Below, piece after piece: positions 13,004 through 19,840 of a stretch of DNA of 21,378 bases. A program made the position numbers and the translations under genes. Position 1 is the first letter of the stretch, and each line of letters opens with the position of its first letter. This DNA comes from CAYTZA01 sp964442365 (GTDB lineage Bacteria > Patescibacteriota > Minisyncoccia > Phycocordibacterales > DAORIS01): contig CAYTZA010000008.1 of the NCBI GenBank assembly GCA_964442365.1, forward strand, positions 1 through 21,378, given 5' to 3'. The notes beneath the pieces were generated by a model. That model was not told the origin of the DNA and made no database searches. It was given only the letters and a program-made list of their open reading frames with translations.

Positions 13004-14515
13004 TTAAATCTTGTCTATTTCACTAAGTGCAAATTTACCATCGAGTACTTTAAGCATAGCGTCTTCTTGCATGGTAAACATACCCTGTTTGCGTGCAACC
13101 TCCATAATCTTATCCTCACTAGGATTCTCTAAAATAACAGCCTCAAGCTCTCTATTCATAGTAATCACTTCAAAAACCGCCATACGACCTCGTGTTCCTG
13201 TAGGACAATCAGATGCAGGAGCGAGTTCGTATACAGATTCAGGAATTTTAATTTCTTTACGAAACTGCTCCGGAACATCTTTAAAATGATCATCGATACG
13301 TGCTTTAACCGCACCCTCTACCATGATTTTTTTACCAGCATGTGGACAAAGTACACTTCCAAGACGTTGAGCAATCGCGAGCACCAGTGTAGGCGCAATA
13401 AGGAAAGGATCTACACCCATNNNNNNNNNNNNNNNNNNNNNNNNNNNNNNNNNNNNNNNNNNNNNNNNNNNNNNNNNNNNNNNNNNNNNNNNNNNNNNNN
13501 NNNNNNNNNNNNNNNNNNNNTCTTCAAGAGAGAGTACGTTTTTCTCCTCTTTATTGATTTCACTTAGCATAGAATACAATGTCGTAGTTTTTCCGGATCC
13601 TGTAGGACCAGAAACAAGTATAAGTCCGTACGGCTTGTTAATACCCTCTCTAATCGCTACAAGATTACGATCTGTTATACCAAGCTCAGAAAGAGATTTA
13701 ATACCGCGTTCATGATCCAAAATACGCATCACGACTTTTTCTCCAAAATATGTAGGAAATGTAGACACACGAAAGTCTATTTTTCGTCCTTCAATACGTG
13801 CAGAAAAACGTCCATCTTGTGGTTTACGTTTTTCATCAAGTTTCATATTACAAAGCACCTTAATACGTGCAGCAACTGATTGATGAACGTTGATAGGAAG
13901 AGTTAGACTTGTATTGAGTACACCGTCCACTCGGAAACGAACACGTATATGATCACGCAATGGTTCGATATGAACATCAGATGCCAAACCTTCTGTAGCA
14001 TAACGTAAAATCGTTGCTACAATTTTGGTAATAGGAGCATCTTCTTTACTCTCTACTGCTGTCTGAGCACTATTTTCACTAGAAGTATCTTGATTGATTG
14101 TAATATCACCTTCGGATCTAAGTTCGGTATCTAAGGTACTAAGTGCTTTAGTAACCTCCCCTGTCAATCCTTTGTACATAGCCAATACTTTGTGAAAATC
14201 ATCCGTAGATATAAGAAATATTTTAAAAGGAAGATGTACTCGTGCACAAATAAAATTTAAAGCATTGCGTGCTTCAATATTGTCAGGATCTACCATACCA
14301 ACCTCAAGCACTCCATCTTTTACTGTAAGAGGAACAAACTGATAGTGAACTGCTGAATCTTCTGGAATATATTCCAAAACATCGTAAGAAACATCGTCAG
14401 TACGAACTTTTCTCGAAGGAATACCAAGTTGTTTTGCACGCTCTTCTAAAATACCTGAAGTAATATTTTCAGCTTGAGTATCTTCACTCTTTTTTTTCAA
14501 CAAAATATCTGCCAT
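13004..14515 (-). CDS. pilB: Pilus extension ATPase, interrupted by an assembly gap
   Basis: GspE/PilB-family hexameric ATPase that drives pilus polymerisation. Seen: N-terminal GspE-N domain (about 20-130), a Gln/Ser/Glu linker (130-160), the arginine-rich domain (VHIEPLRDHIRVRFRVDG at 181-198) and Walker A GPTGSGKT (K309). The reading frame stops being visible at the Asp box (NVLSLE plus a GA of the next codon) because of 100 Ns, and resumes at MGVDPFLIAPTLVLAIAQRLG. The Walker B and His motifs are hidden. By comparison with typical PilB proteins about 80 residues are missing, more than the 33 codons the Ns allow, so the displayed length is too short. The C-terminal metal-binding motif is degenerate (LCPHAGKK, DCPTGTRGR: one Cys left of each pair). 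Confidence 0.95.
   Translation of the reverse strand: MADILLKKKSEDTQAENITSGILEERAKQLGIPSRKVRTDDVSYDVLEYIPEDSAVHYQFVPLTVKDGVLEVGMVDPDNIEARNALNFICARVHLPFKIFLISTDDFHKVLAMYKGLTGEVTKALSTLDTELRSEGDITINQDTSSENSAQTAVESKEDAPITKIVATILRYATEGLASDVHIEPLRDHIRVRFRVDGVLNTSLTLPINVHQSVAARIKVLCNMKLDEKRKPQDGRFSARIEGRKIDFRVSTFPTYFGEKVVMRILDHERGIKSLSELGITDRNLVAIREGINKPYGLILVSGPTGSGKTTTLYSMLSEINKEEKNVLSLEXXXXXXXXXXXXXXXXXXXXXXXXXXXXXXXXXXMGVDPFLIAPTLVLAIAQRLGSVLCPHAGKKIMVEGAVKARIDDHFKDVPEQFRKEIKIPESVYELAPASDCPTGTRGRMAVFEVITMNRELEAVILENPSEDKIMEVARKQGMFTMQEDAMLKVLDGKFALSEIDKI
13421..13520. other. Assembly gap (100 Ns) inside pilB
   Basis: A run of exactly 100 Ns, a conventional placeholder for a gap of unknown size. 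The flanking sequences do not repeat each other, so real sequence is missing. The missing part includes Walker B and the His box of PilB and is likely about 240 bases rather than 100. Confidence 0.95.
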
Positions 14516-14530
14516 ATATACTTACTTTTT

Positions 14531-14854
14531 CTAAAGACCACCAGAACGATTAGACCCTGTACTTCTAACGGGAGCGAAGATCGGAGCAAAAGGATTATTT
14601 TTTCCTACAGGAATATCTTGAAGTTCGACTGTTCCATCTTTTAATTTCTCATATGCAATATCAGAAAATATAGGGGCTTTAATCTCAGAAGGAAGCTTAC
14701 TCAACTGATCAATAATATCTTTGCCCGCAATATCTTCGCGAGGTTCAAGAGATATATCAGTTGTTACATCAGAAACAAAATAGTGTGTATACACCACAAA
14801 ACCTCCGATAAAAAGGACGATAACACCTACAATTATAAGAAGATTACGTGTCAT
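14531..14854 (-). CDS. Small membrane protein, PilP-like position
   Basis: Start chosen at ATG 14854, which shares one base with the pilO stop (TAATG); a TTG 24 bases upstream gives an alternative frame of 115 residues. The 107-residue protein has one transmembrane segment (about residues 5-22) and an extracytoplasmic tail with VGKNNPFAPI. The (G)xxNPF motif matches the segment found in PilP-type lipoproteins and in PilO-adjacent CPR proteins. No lipobox is seen. By position between pilO and pilB it is the probable fourth member of the PilMNOP alignment complex; sequence similarity to PilP is only at this motif. Confidence 0.72.
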   Translation of the reverse strand: MTRNLLIIVGVIVLFIGGFVVYTHYFVSDVTTDISLEPREDIAGKDIIDQLSKLPSEIKAPIFSDIAYEKLKDGTVELQDIPVGKNNPFAPIFAPVRSTGSNRSGGL

Positions 14855-15405
14855 TAGTTTTGTGTTGATTTTAGCCAATAAGTGCGCAACGTTAGATTAA
14901 AATCATATGAATTGCCGATATCGGTTGGTATAAAAGACAGGGCCGTTATATCAGCAAGACGTAAATTTGATTCTAGATCTTTTAAGAAAAGTGCGAATTT
15001 TTCATAAGGCATCTGTACACCAAAACCAAGAGTAATGGCCCCTGAAGAATTATCAACACGCTTTGTACGATCAGTACTTGTTTGTTTAGAATCACCTACT
15101 CGTATATTGCGTATTCCAGTCGAATACTTTTTAGCAATTTCGTCTATTTCAATAATAAGACGAACATTGTCAACGTTGTCTGGAATCATCTTAACTAGAC
15201 GATCTACGTCTTCATCAGGCAAATCCTGACGCTGAGCGATCAACTTACTTATGAGTTCATTGAATTCTTCTCCTTTTTTAATAGCCGCTTTGTATTGAAC
15301 TGTATCTGCACTTAATACCTGCACCTCTCCATAAAGAGGGATAATCACAAGATATCCTCCTATAATTGCACTTATGATAAGTATTAGAGGTACAATAAGT
15401 TTCAT
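14854..15405 (-). CDS. pilO: Type IV pilus alignment protein PilO-like
   Basis: A 183-residue protein with an N-terminal transmembrane segment (about 3-23), a coiled-coil-like region (GEVQVLSADTVQYKAAIKKGEEFNELISKLI), and a C-terminal ferredoxin-like fold (GFGVQMPYEKFALFLKDLESNLRLADITALSF), the pattern of PilO. PilO dimerises with PilN to form the ring linking PilM/PilB to the envelope. The start overlaps the pilN stop by 4 bases (ATGA) and its stop overlaps the next ATG by one base, indicating tight coupling. Confidence 0.87.
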   Translation of the reverse strand: MKLIVPLILIISAIIGGYLVIIPLYGEVQVLSADTVQYKAAIKKGEEFNELISKLIAQRQDLPDEDVDRLVKMIPDNVDNVRLIIEIDEIAKKYSTGIRNIRVGDSKQTSTDRTKRVDNSSGAITLGFGVQMPYEKFALFLKDLESNLRLADITALSFIPTDIGNSYDFNLTLRTYWLKSTQN

Positions 15406-16001
15406 GACTGTGGTGTATTAATAATCTGCGTCTTATAAAGTAGAGCTCCTGGAACGATATCGGCCTTAAACGTAAACATTGGATTACCATTTTGATCAAG
15501 ACGAATATCAGAAACAAGAGCATTTCTAAAATTATCTTTATCTGCCGATATTTTATCCATCTGAAGAGCTACTGCCGCAAAAGTACGAGCTTGACCGTTC
15601 ATGGTAAGTGTCGCTGCGCCAGCATCATTTACTTCAAAAGCAAAGTTTGACCAACGCACATCTTGCAATGTATATTCCGAAAGAAGAGTGAGTACACGAG
15701 ATACCGCGACATGCTTACTGAGTTTTTCTGTAGAAATATCTATTCTTTTTTTGAGAGCTATAAGCTCATAAACAATTGGCTGTTTGGTTTGTTGTTTAAA
15801 TGATTCCAAACTAGCAAATAACTCAGTATTTTGCTTTTCAAGCACTTTCTTATAAAAGAAAAGACTGCCTCCTGTAAGAATCGCTAAAATAAATACACTA
15901 AAAGCAAGTAACGTAAAAAGGCCGACAGGGGTACGTTTTGGAAGTGTTGAATCAACAGCACTTTTTCGAGGAATAAAATTTGTCTGTAATTTTGGATCCA
16001 T
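15402..16001 (-). CDS. pilN: Type IV pilus assembly protein PilN-like
   Basis: A 199-residue protein. The short cytoplasmic N terminus MDPKLQTNFIPRK stands in the position of the PilN motif (INLLP) that docks into PilM. A transmembrane segment lies at about 26-49, followed by a coiled-coil region and a C-terminal alpha/beta domain (VRWSNFAFEVNDAGAATLTMNGQA). It lies 66 bases downstream of pilM and is coupled to pilO by an ATGA overlap. A candidate promoter sits in that 66-base gap. The N-terminal motif is divergent, so the assignment rests partly on context. Confidence 0.85.
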   Translation of the reverse strand: MDPKLQTNFIPRKSAVDSTLPKRTPVGLFTLLAFSVFILAILTGGSLFFYKKVLEKQNTELFASLESFKQQTKQPIVYELIALKKRIDISTEKLSKHVAVSRVLTLLSEYTLQDVRWSNFAFEVNDAGAATLTMNGQARTFAAVALQMDKISADKDNFRNALVSDIRLDQNGNPMFTFKADIVPGALLYKTQIINTPQS

Positions 16002-16026
16002 TACTCACTGTAGTATATCACGCTCC

Positions 16027-16055
16027 AACATAGTCACACGAGATAACAAATACAA
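16027..16055 (-). promoter_or_regulatory. Candidate internal promoter before pilN
   Basis: On the minus strand: TTGTAT (16050-16055), a 17-base spacer, TATGTT (16027-16032), lying 25 bases before the pilN ATG. A DnaA-box-like TTTTCCACA (16058-16066) lies just upstream. The match is moderate only. Confidence 0.35.
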
Positions 16056-16067
16056 CCTGTGGAAAAA

Positions 16068-17168
16068 CTACCCCATATCTTGCAAACGGCGCAAAGCAAT
16101 ACCTACTGCAACAGTAAATTCTGGTCCTGTAACGTTAACCATAGACTGCAGGAAAGCAGGCATTTCTACTTTTGAAAAAGGATCTCCGGGTATAACATCA
16201 ACTTGTAAGCCTTTTCGTGCATCTTCAATAAAACCACGGAGCTTTACTCCCCCACCAACAAGATAGACTTTGTTGAGACTTTTACCATATTTCTTCTGAT
16301 AGTTTAAAAGTACTCTTTGCGTATCAGTAAAAATATATCCGAGTACAGAAGAAAATACTTCTTGTATAGATGTTTCTTGTCCTGCTCTAGGAGGAATCAA
16401 ACCACGCTTTAATAATTCTGCTTGTTCTATGCTAATACCAAGAACTGAAGACAGTGACAAAGTAATATCCTGTGAACCCTTGTTTATCGTATGAGAATTT
16501 CGAATAATTCCCCTTTCAACTATATATAGTTTAGTTGAGGCCGCACCCATATCCAAAACCATAACAGGCTCTGGATTGTTTTCTAAAAGTGCTCTAATTG
16601 TACTGAAAATTTCTATTTCAAAAAAGAGAGCTTCGAGATTAGCGGCTTTTACAATATCTTGATAGCGCTTGATTGTATCGTTATGAATAGCCACCATCAA
16701 TACATCTATTTTATCTTTCTTTACACCATCCTTTATCGCTGTTTGGTTAAAATCAGGAGCGTCCTTCGAACGAGGGATAACTGACCAATCAAGACTCACT
16801 TCTGCTATAGGTACTGGTATGTATTTGCGAGCTTCTATAGGCACAATAGTAGCAAGCTCACGTTGTGATACAGCTGGTATTTCTATAATAGATATAAGGC
16901 TCGAGTTAAATGGTATAGCGACACCACAAGTCTTCGATGTTGCTTTACACTCTCGCAATAAATCAGCAAGAGCTTTACCGACATCTTTGGCTTCAAGATT
17001 GGTAGCACGACCAATCTCAGTATTAGCATAAGGACCAAGGGCTAGTTCTCCATAGGTTTGAAGCACTGCCTTGCCACCTTGTCGGCGCAACTCAACAACC
17101 TTAATAGACGATGAGCCTATATCAATACCCAATACACTTTTTTCACCTGAAGAAAATAAACGAGACAT
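16068..17168 (-). CDS. pilM: Type IV pilus actin-like ATPase
   Basis: Start chosen at ATG 17168 (MSRLFSSGEKSVLGID), giving 366 residues, the usual PilM length; the longer frame to 17318 reads through comFC. The actin/FtsA-like fold is visible: phosphate-1 motif GIDIGSSSIKVVEL at 14-27, phosphate-2 motif VLDMGAASTKLYIV and adenosine motif VYLVGGGVKLRG. PilM is cytoplasmic, binds the N terminus of PilN and links it to PilB. It is the first gene of the pilM-N-O-P-B-RR-T-C operon and is preceded by an extended -10 promoter whose leader would be about 12 bases. Confidence 0.95.
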   Translation of the reverse strand: MSRLFSSGEKSVLGIDIGSSSIKVVELRRQGGKAVLQTYGELALGPYANTEIGRATNLEAKDVGKALADLLRECKATSKTCGVAIPFNSSLISIIEIPAVSQRELATIVPIEARKYIPVPIAEVSLDWSVIPRSKDAPDFNQTAIKDGVKKDKIDVLMVAIHNDTIKRYQDIVKAANLEALFFEIEIFSTIRALLENNPEPVMVLDMGAASTKLYIVERGIIRNSHTINKGSQDITLSLSSVLGISIEQAELLKRGLIPPRAGQETSIQEVFSSVLGYIFTDTQRVLLNYQKKYGKSLNKVYLVGGGVKLRGFIEDARKGLQVDVIPGDPFSKVEMPAFLQSMVNVTGPEFTVAVGIALRRLQDMG

Positions 17169-17832
17169 GAATCCCATAGATACAAACATTATAGCAAGAA
17201 AATCAATTCTACACACAATAGGCATAAGCGTATTAGATTTTTTCTTCCCAAAACCAGACGACATACTTGTTCTGGAAAAGCTTTCGCACTGGATACTTTT
17301 AGAGAAAGCTCCACTCATGCCACCGCTTTTTCAGAAACATCTCTACGCTTTTCTACCCTATCAAGACCCCGATATTAAAAAGGCTATATTTGAAATCAAA
17401 TATCGAAAAAATATTATATTAGCAGAACTGTTTGCCAAAGTTATACATGCACGTTTAAACCCTCTAAATTCTAATCCTCATCAATATATTTTACTCCCCA
17501 TACCAGCCAGTAAAAATCGCATGCGAACATATGGTTATAATCAAACACTTCTTGTAGCGCGTTGTTTAGAAAAAATTGACCCTATTCACTTTAAAATATC
17601 TACCGCCCTTATATACAACAATCAAAGAAGTGGGCAAAAACATAAAAATCGAACAGAACGATTAGAAAGTAGTGAAACTATTTTTAGTATCAAAAATCAA
17701 TCAGAAATCTCTGGTAAACACGTTATCGTTCTTGACGATATTATTACCACAGGTGCCACTTGTCTCGATGCCCTACGCGCAGTCCATGGTGCCGGCGCCA
17801 CTCATGCTTTGGCTATTGCTTTGGTGCATTGA
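17167..17832 (+). CDS. comFC: ComF-family phosphoribosyltransferase-like protein
   Basis: Start chosen at ATG 17167; upstream in-frame sequence is pilM antisense. The 221-residue protein has the ComFC signatures: PIPASKNRMRTYGYNQ at 111-126, an NQRSGQKHKNRTERLE segment and the PRPP-binding motif VIVLDDIITTGAT at 187-199. ComF proteins are needed for natural DNA uptake in several bacteria, but their biochemical role is not settled. The N-terminal zinc-finger (CxxC...CxxC) of typical ComFC is absent; only C133 and C199 occur. The ATG overlaps the divergent pilM ATG by two bases through a shared CATG, leaving no room for a separate 5' leader. Its promoter would lie within pilM. Proximity to the pilus operon supports a role in competence. 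Confidence 0.9.
   Translation: MNPIDTNIIARKSILHTIGISVLDFFFPKPDDILVLEKLSHWILLEKAPLMPPLFQKHLYAFLPYQDPDIKKAIFEIKYRKNIILAELFAKVIHARLNPLNSNPHQYILLPIPASKNRMRTYGYNQTLLVARCLEKIDPIHFKISTALIYNNQRSGQKHKNRTERLESSETIFSIKNQSEISGKHVIVLDDIITTGATCLDALRAVHGAGATHALAIALVH
17188..17196 (-). promoter_or_regulatory. Extended -10 promoter of the pilM operon
   Basis: TGCTATAAT on the minus strand: a consensus TATAAT (17188-17193) with the TG-n extension. No good -35 is seen at 17 bases, as allowed for extended -10 promoters. The start would be near 17181, about 12 bases before the pilM ATG. The element lies inside the 5' end of comFC. Confidence 0.6.
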
Positions 17833-17847
17833 GGATATAAAAGTCCT

Positions 17848-17867
17848 TGCGGAGAGAGCGAGATTCG
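17848..17867. repeat. Duplicated 20-base contig end, left copy
   Basis: These 20 bases, the 3' part of the tRNA-Ser gene, are identical to 17968-17987 on the other side of the 100-N gap. This is an unmerged contig overlap, not a biological repeat. Confidence 0.85.
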
Positions 17868-17967
17868 NNNNNNNNNNNNNNNNNNNNNNNNNNNNNNNNN
17901 NNNNNNNNNNNNNNNNNNNNNNNNNNNNNNNNNNNNNNNNNNNNNNNNNNNNNNNNNNNNNNNNNNN
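17868..17967. other. Assembly gap (100 Ns), probably spurious
   Basis: Exactly 100 Ns flanked by identical 20-base sequences (17848-17867 and 17968-17987). The two contigs most simply join through that overlap, leaving no missing sequence between comFC and tRNA-Ser. Confidence 0.85.
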
Positions 17968-17969
17968 TG

Positions 17970-18056
17970 CGGAGAGAGCGAGATTCGAACTCGCGGACCC
18001 AATTAAGGGTCGGCAGTTTAGTAAACTGCTGATTTAAACCACTCATCCATCTCTCC
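17970..18056 (-). tRNA. tRNA-Ser with ACT anticodon
   Basis: A class II cloverleaf. The acceptor stem is GGAGAGA/TCTCTCC with discriminator G73 (typical of Ser). The anticodon stem GCAGT/ACTGC encloses loop TTACTAA, the long variable arm is GACCC-TTAATT-GGGTC, and the T arm is GCGAG-TTCGAAT-CTCGC. CCA is not encoded. The anticodon at positions 34-36 reads ACT. This is an uncommon bacterial A34 anticodon that differs by one base from GCT, which is carried by the other tRNA-Ser at 21246-21337. The gene abuts an assembly gap at its 3' end. Confidence 0.9.
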
Positions 18057-18065
18057 AACCATGCC

Positions 18066-18071
18066 ATTATA
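18066..18071 (-). promoter_or_regulatory. Candidate -10 box for tRNA-Ser(ACT)
   Basis: Consensus TATAAT on the minus strand lies 9 bases before the 5' end of the tRNA, the expected distance. The -35 region is T-rich with no clear hexamer. Confidence 0.45.
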
Positions 18072-18110
18072 TACAGAATTGCAAAAAAGCGAAGTGTAAA
18101 GAGATAATCT

Positions 18111-18740
18111 CTATGCTGGTACCGAAGATTCCGTTTTACGAATTTCTTTATGAATCATATGACCACTGGCATCAATATCATATACAACAATTACTCCAAA
18201 AGGCACTTCAATTGAAGACACCTCTTCGTCTGAAATATTCTCAATGTATTTGATAATGGTACGCAAAGAGTTCCCGTGAGCAACGACTAAGACAGTTTTG
18301 TCTTCATTGACCCGAGGCAAAATCTTCTCTAAAAAATATGGAATAGTGCGATCAGAAACCATTTTTAAAGACTCTCCGTTTGGAATCGGATACTCCCACC
18401 CCCTACGCAACCTCTTAAATTCATCCTCCCCAAGAAGTTTCTCCATGTCCCATTTATTTTTACCAGTATAATCTCCATAATCACGCTCATTTAAAGCTCT
18501 AGAGTGCTCTGTAGGCACTTCATAACGCTCACAAATATTTAACATACAAGACAACGTTTCGATTGAACGAACTTGCATTGAAGCAAAAGCATAATCTATA
18601 TGCAAATCTTTTATAAGAAGGCCCATATCTTCAGATTTTTCAAAACCATATTTAGTTAAATGCCTATCTCGACTACCAGTCCACTTACCAAGTTTATTCC
18701 ATTCTGATTCATGATGCCGCGTTAATATAAGTTTTCTCAT
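18111..18740 (-). CDS. gpmA: 2,3-bisphosphoglycerate-dependent phosphoglycerate mutase
   Basis: Start chosen at ATG 18740, 4 bases after the stop of the dehydrogenase gene. The 209-residue protein interconverts 2- and 3-phosphoglycerate in glycolysis. Histidine phosphatase superfamily motifs: the phosphohistidine H9 in TRHHESEWN (usual RHGES, so the Gly is replaced by His), R58, the general acid E85 in LNERDYGDYTG, and H155 in VVAHGNSLR. The length is somewhat shorter than typical E. coli-type GpmA (about 250). Another member of the same fold (a phosphatase) cannot be excluded, but WTGSRDRHLTKYG and LNERDYG favour a mutase. Confidence 0.88.
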   Translation of the reverse strand: MRKLILTRHHESEWNKLGKWTGSRDRHLTKYGFEKSEDMGLLIKDLHIDYAFASMQVRSIETLSCMLNICERYEVPTEHSRALNERDYGDYTGKNKWDMEKLLGEDEFKRLRRGWEYPIPNGESLKMVSDRTIPYFLEKILPRVNEDKTVLVVAHGNSLRTIIKYIENISDEEVSSIEVPFGVIVVYDIDASGHMIHKEIRKTESSVPA

Positions 18741-18744
18741 GGAG

Positions 18745-19719
18745 TTATATATTAACAAGATTTTTAGGCACACGACCCTCTAAGAAATCGATAACATTGT
18801 TTGCTACAATTTCAGCCATTTGATCTCTTGCAGATTCACTTGCCGAAGCAATATGAGGTGTAAGAATGACATTTTTTAATTTCATCAATCCAGATGATAA
18901 TTTTGGTTCAAATTCAAACACATCGAGTCCAGCACCACGAATTACACCCTCTTTCAAAATTTTCTCTAAAGCCAATTCATCAATAATTGGACCACGAGAA
19001 GTATTTACTATAAAACTAGATCGTTTCATAAATCTCAACCGTGTTTCATTTATAAGATGTTTTGTAGAATCAAGAAGTGGAACATGGAGACTAACAAAGT
19101 CAGCTTTCGGCAAAAGATCATCGATCGATTTGTAGTAAACAGCTCCATATTCTTCTTCAAGTTTCTGACTTTTGACTACATCTGTATATATAATCTGAAG
19201 ACCTAACCCTTTTAAATAGTGTGCGACTCTTTCACCAATATGACCAGCCCCAACAAGTCCAACTGTTTTACCTAAAAAATCTGTTCCTATAAAATTCATT
19301 GGTGACCACCCCTTGTATTTACCTCTACGAACAAAATCATCGGCCTCAACTATTCTCGTAGCCAAAGCAAGCATAAGAGCAACAGTATGTTCTGCCACAG
19401 CCTCAGAAGAAAGTTCGGCGGGAGCATTTGTAATAAATACTCCACGATTTTTAGCCTCTACAATATCAATATTGTCATAACCAGTAGCATAATTAGCAAA
19501 CATTTTTACAGAAGGAGCTGCAGAAAAAATCGAAGCATCAATACGATCCGTCAAAAGAGTGACAACAACATCATAATTTTTAGCTCTCAAAAGCTTAACG
19601 ATTTTCTTTTGAGATGGAATTTTGTCTTTATAATTTACATCAACTTCATACCCTTTCTCTTTGAGTATACGGATTGCTTTATCGGGAATCTGTCTTGTTA
19701 TCAATATATTTTTAGCCAT
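18745..19719 (-). CDS. D-isomer-specific 2-hydroxyacid dehydrogenase
   Basis: A 324-residue cytoplasmic NAD-dependent enzyme that interconverts a 2-oxoacid and a D-2-hydroxyacid. Seen: the Rossmann motif GLVGAGHIG (G157, G159, G162) with Asp180 at the end of the second strand, favouring NAD(H) over NADP(H), and the catalytic trio R242 (NTSRGPIID), E271 (DVFEFEP) and H289 (LTPHIAS). The pattern is closest to glyoxylate/hydroxypyruvate reductases and related D-hydroxyacid dehydrogenases, but the substrate cannot be fixed from sequence alone. It is the upstream partner of gpmA, 4 bases apart, so a link to phosphoglycerate/hydroxypyruvate or lactate metabolism is possible. Confidence 0.93.
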   Translation of the reverse strand: MAKNILITRQIPDKAIRILKEKGYEVDVNYKDKIPSQKKIVKLLRAKNYDVVVTLLTDRIDASIFSAAPSVKMFANYATGYDNIDIVEAKNRGVFITNAPAELSSEAVAEHTVALMLALATRIVEADDFVRRGKYKGWSPMNFIGTDFLGKTVGLVGAGHIGERVAHYLKGLGLQIIYTDVVKSQKLEEEYGAVYYKSIDDLLPKADFVSLHVPLLDSTKHLINETRLRFMKRSSFIVNTSRGPIIDELALEKILKEGVIRGAGLDVFEFEPKLSSGLMKLKNVILTPHIASASESARDQMAEIVANNVIDFLEGRVPKNLVNI

Positions 19720-19782
19720 ACATACATATTAACAATTATTGACATAAGTAGATAATCATATAAACTCCACTCACACGAAAGT

Positions 19783-19816
19783 AAAATCGGCGAAGCAGAA
19801 ATGCCTCACCGATTTT
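19783..19816. terminator. Intrinsic terminator after the PLP enzyme gene
   Basis: A 15-bp stem (two G-U pairs on the minus strand) with loop TTTC, flanked by T runs on both strands. It lies 24 bases past the stop of the gene at 19841 and can end its transcript before the dehydrogenase-gpmA unit. Confidence 0.9.
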
Positions 19817-19840
19817 TTATTACCTTCTAAACCCAACAAA

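Noticed and set aside
13004..14515. pilB as a truncated or broken gene
   Set aside because: The apparent deletion coincides exactly with an N run; both flanks stay in frame and match PilB.
17071..17166. Longer comFC start at 17071
   Set aside because: The extra residues are the antisense of the conserved PilM phosphate-1 motif and have no ComF similarity.
17169..17318. Longer pilM start at 17318
   Set aside because: It would run through most of the comFC 5' end and precede the extended -10 promoter; ATG 17168 gives the normal PilM length and N terminus.
17672..18037. ORFs spanning the N gap near tRNA-Ser on both strands
   Set aside because: They consist of comFC in another frame, Ns and tRNA sequence.
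18080..18110. Terminator after gpmA
   Set aside because: Only a 5-bp AGAGA/TCTCT hairpin with a short T run is present; too weak to call.
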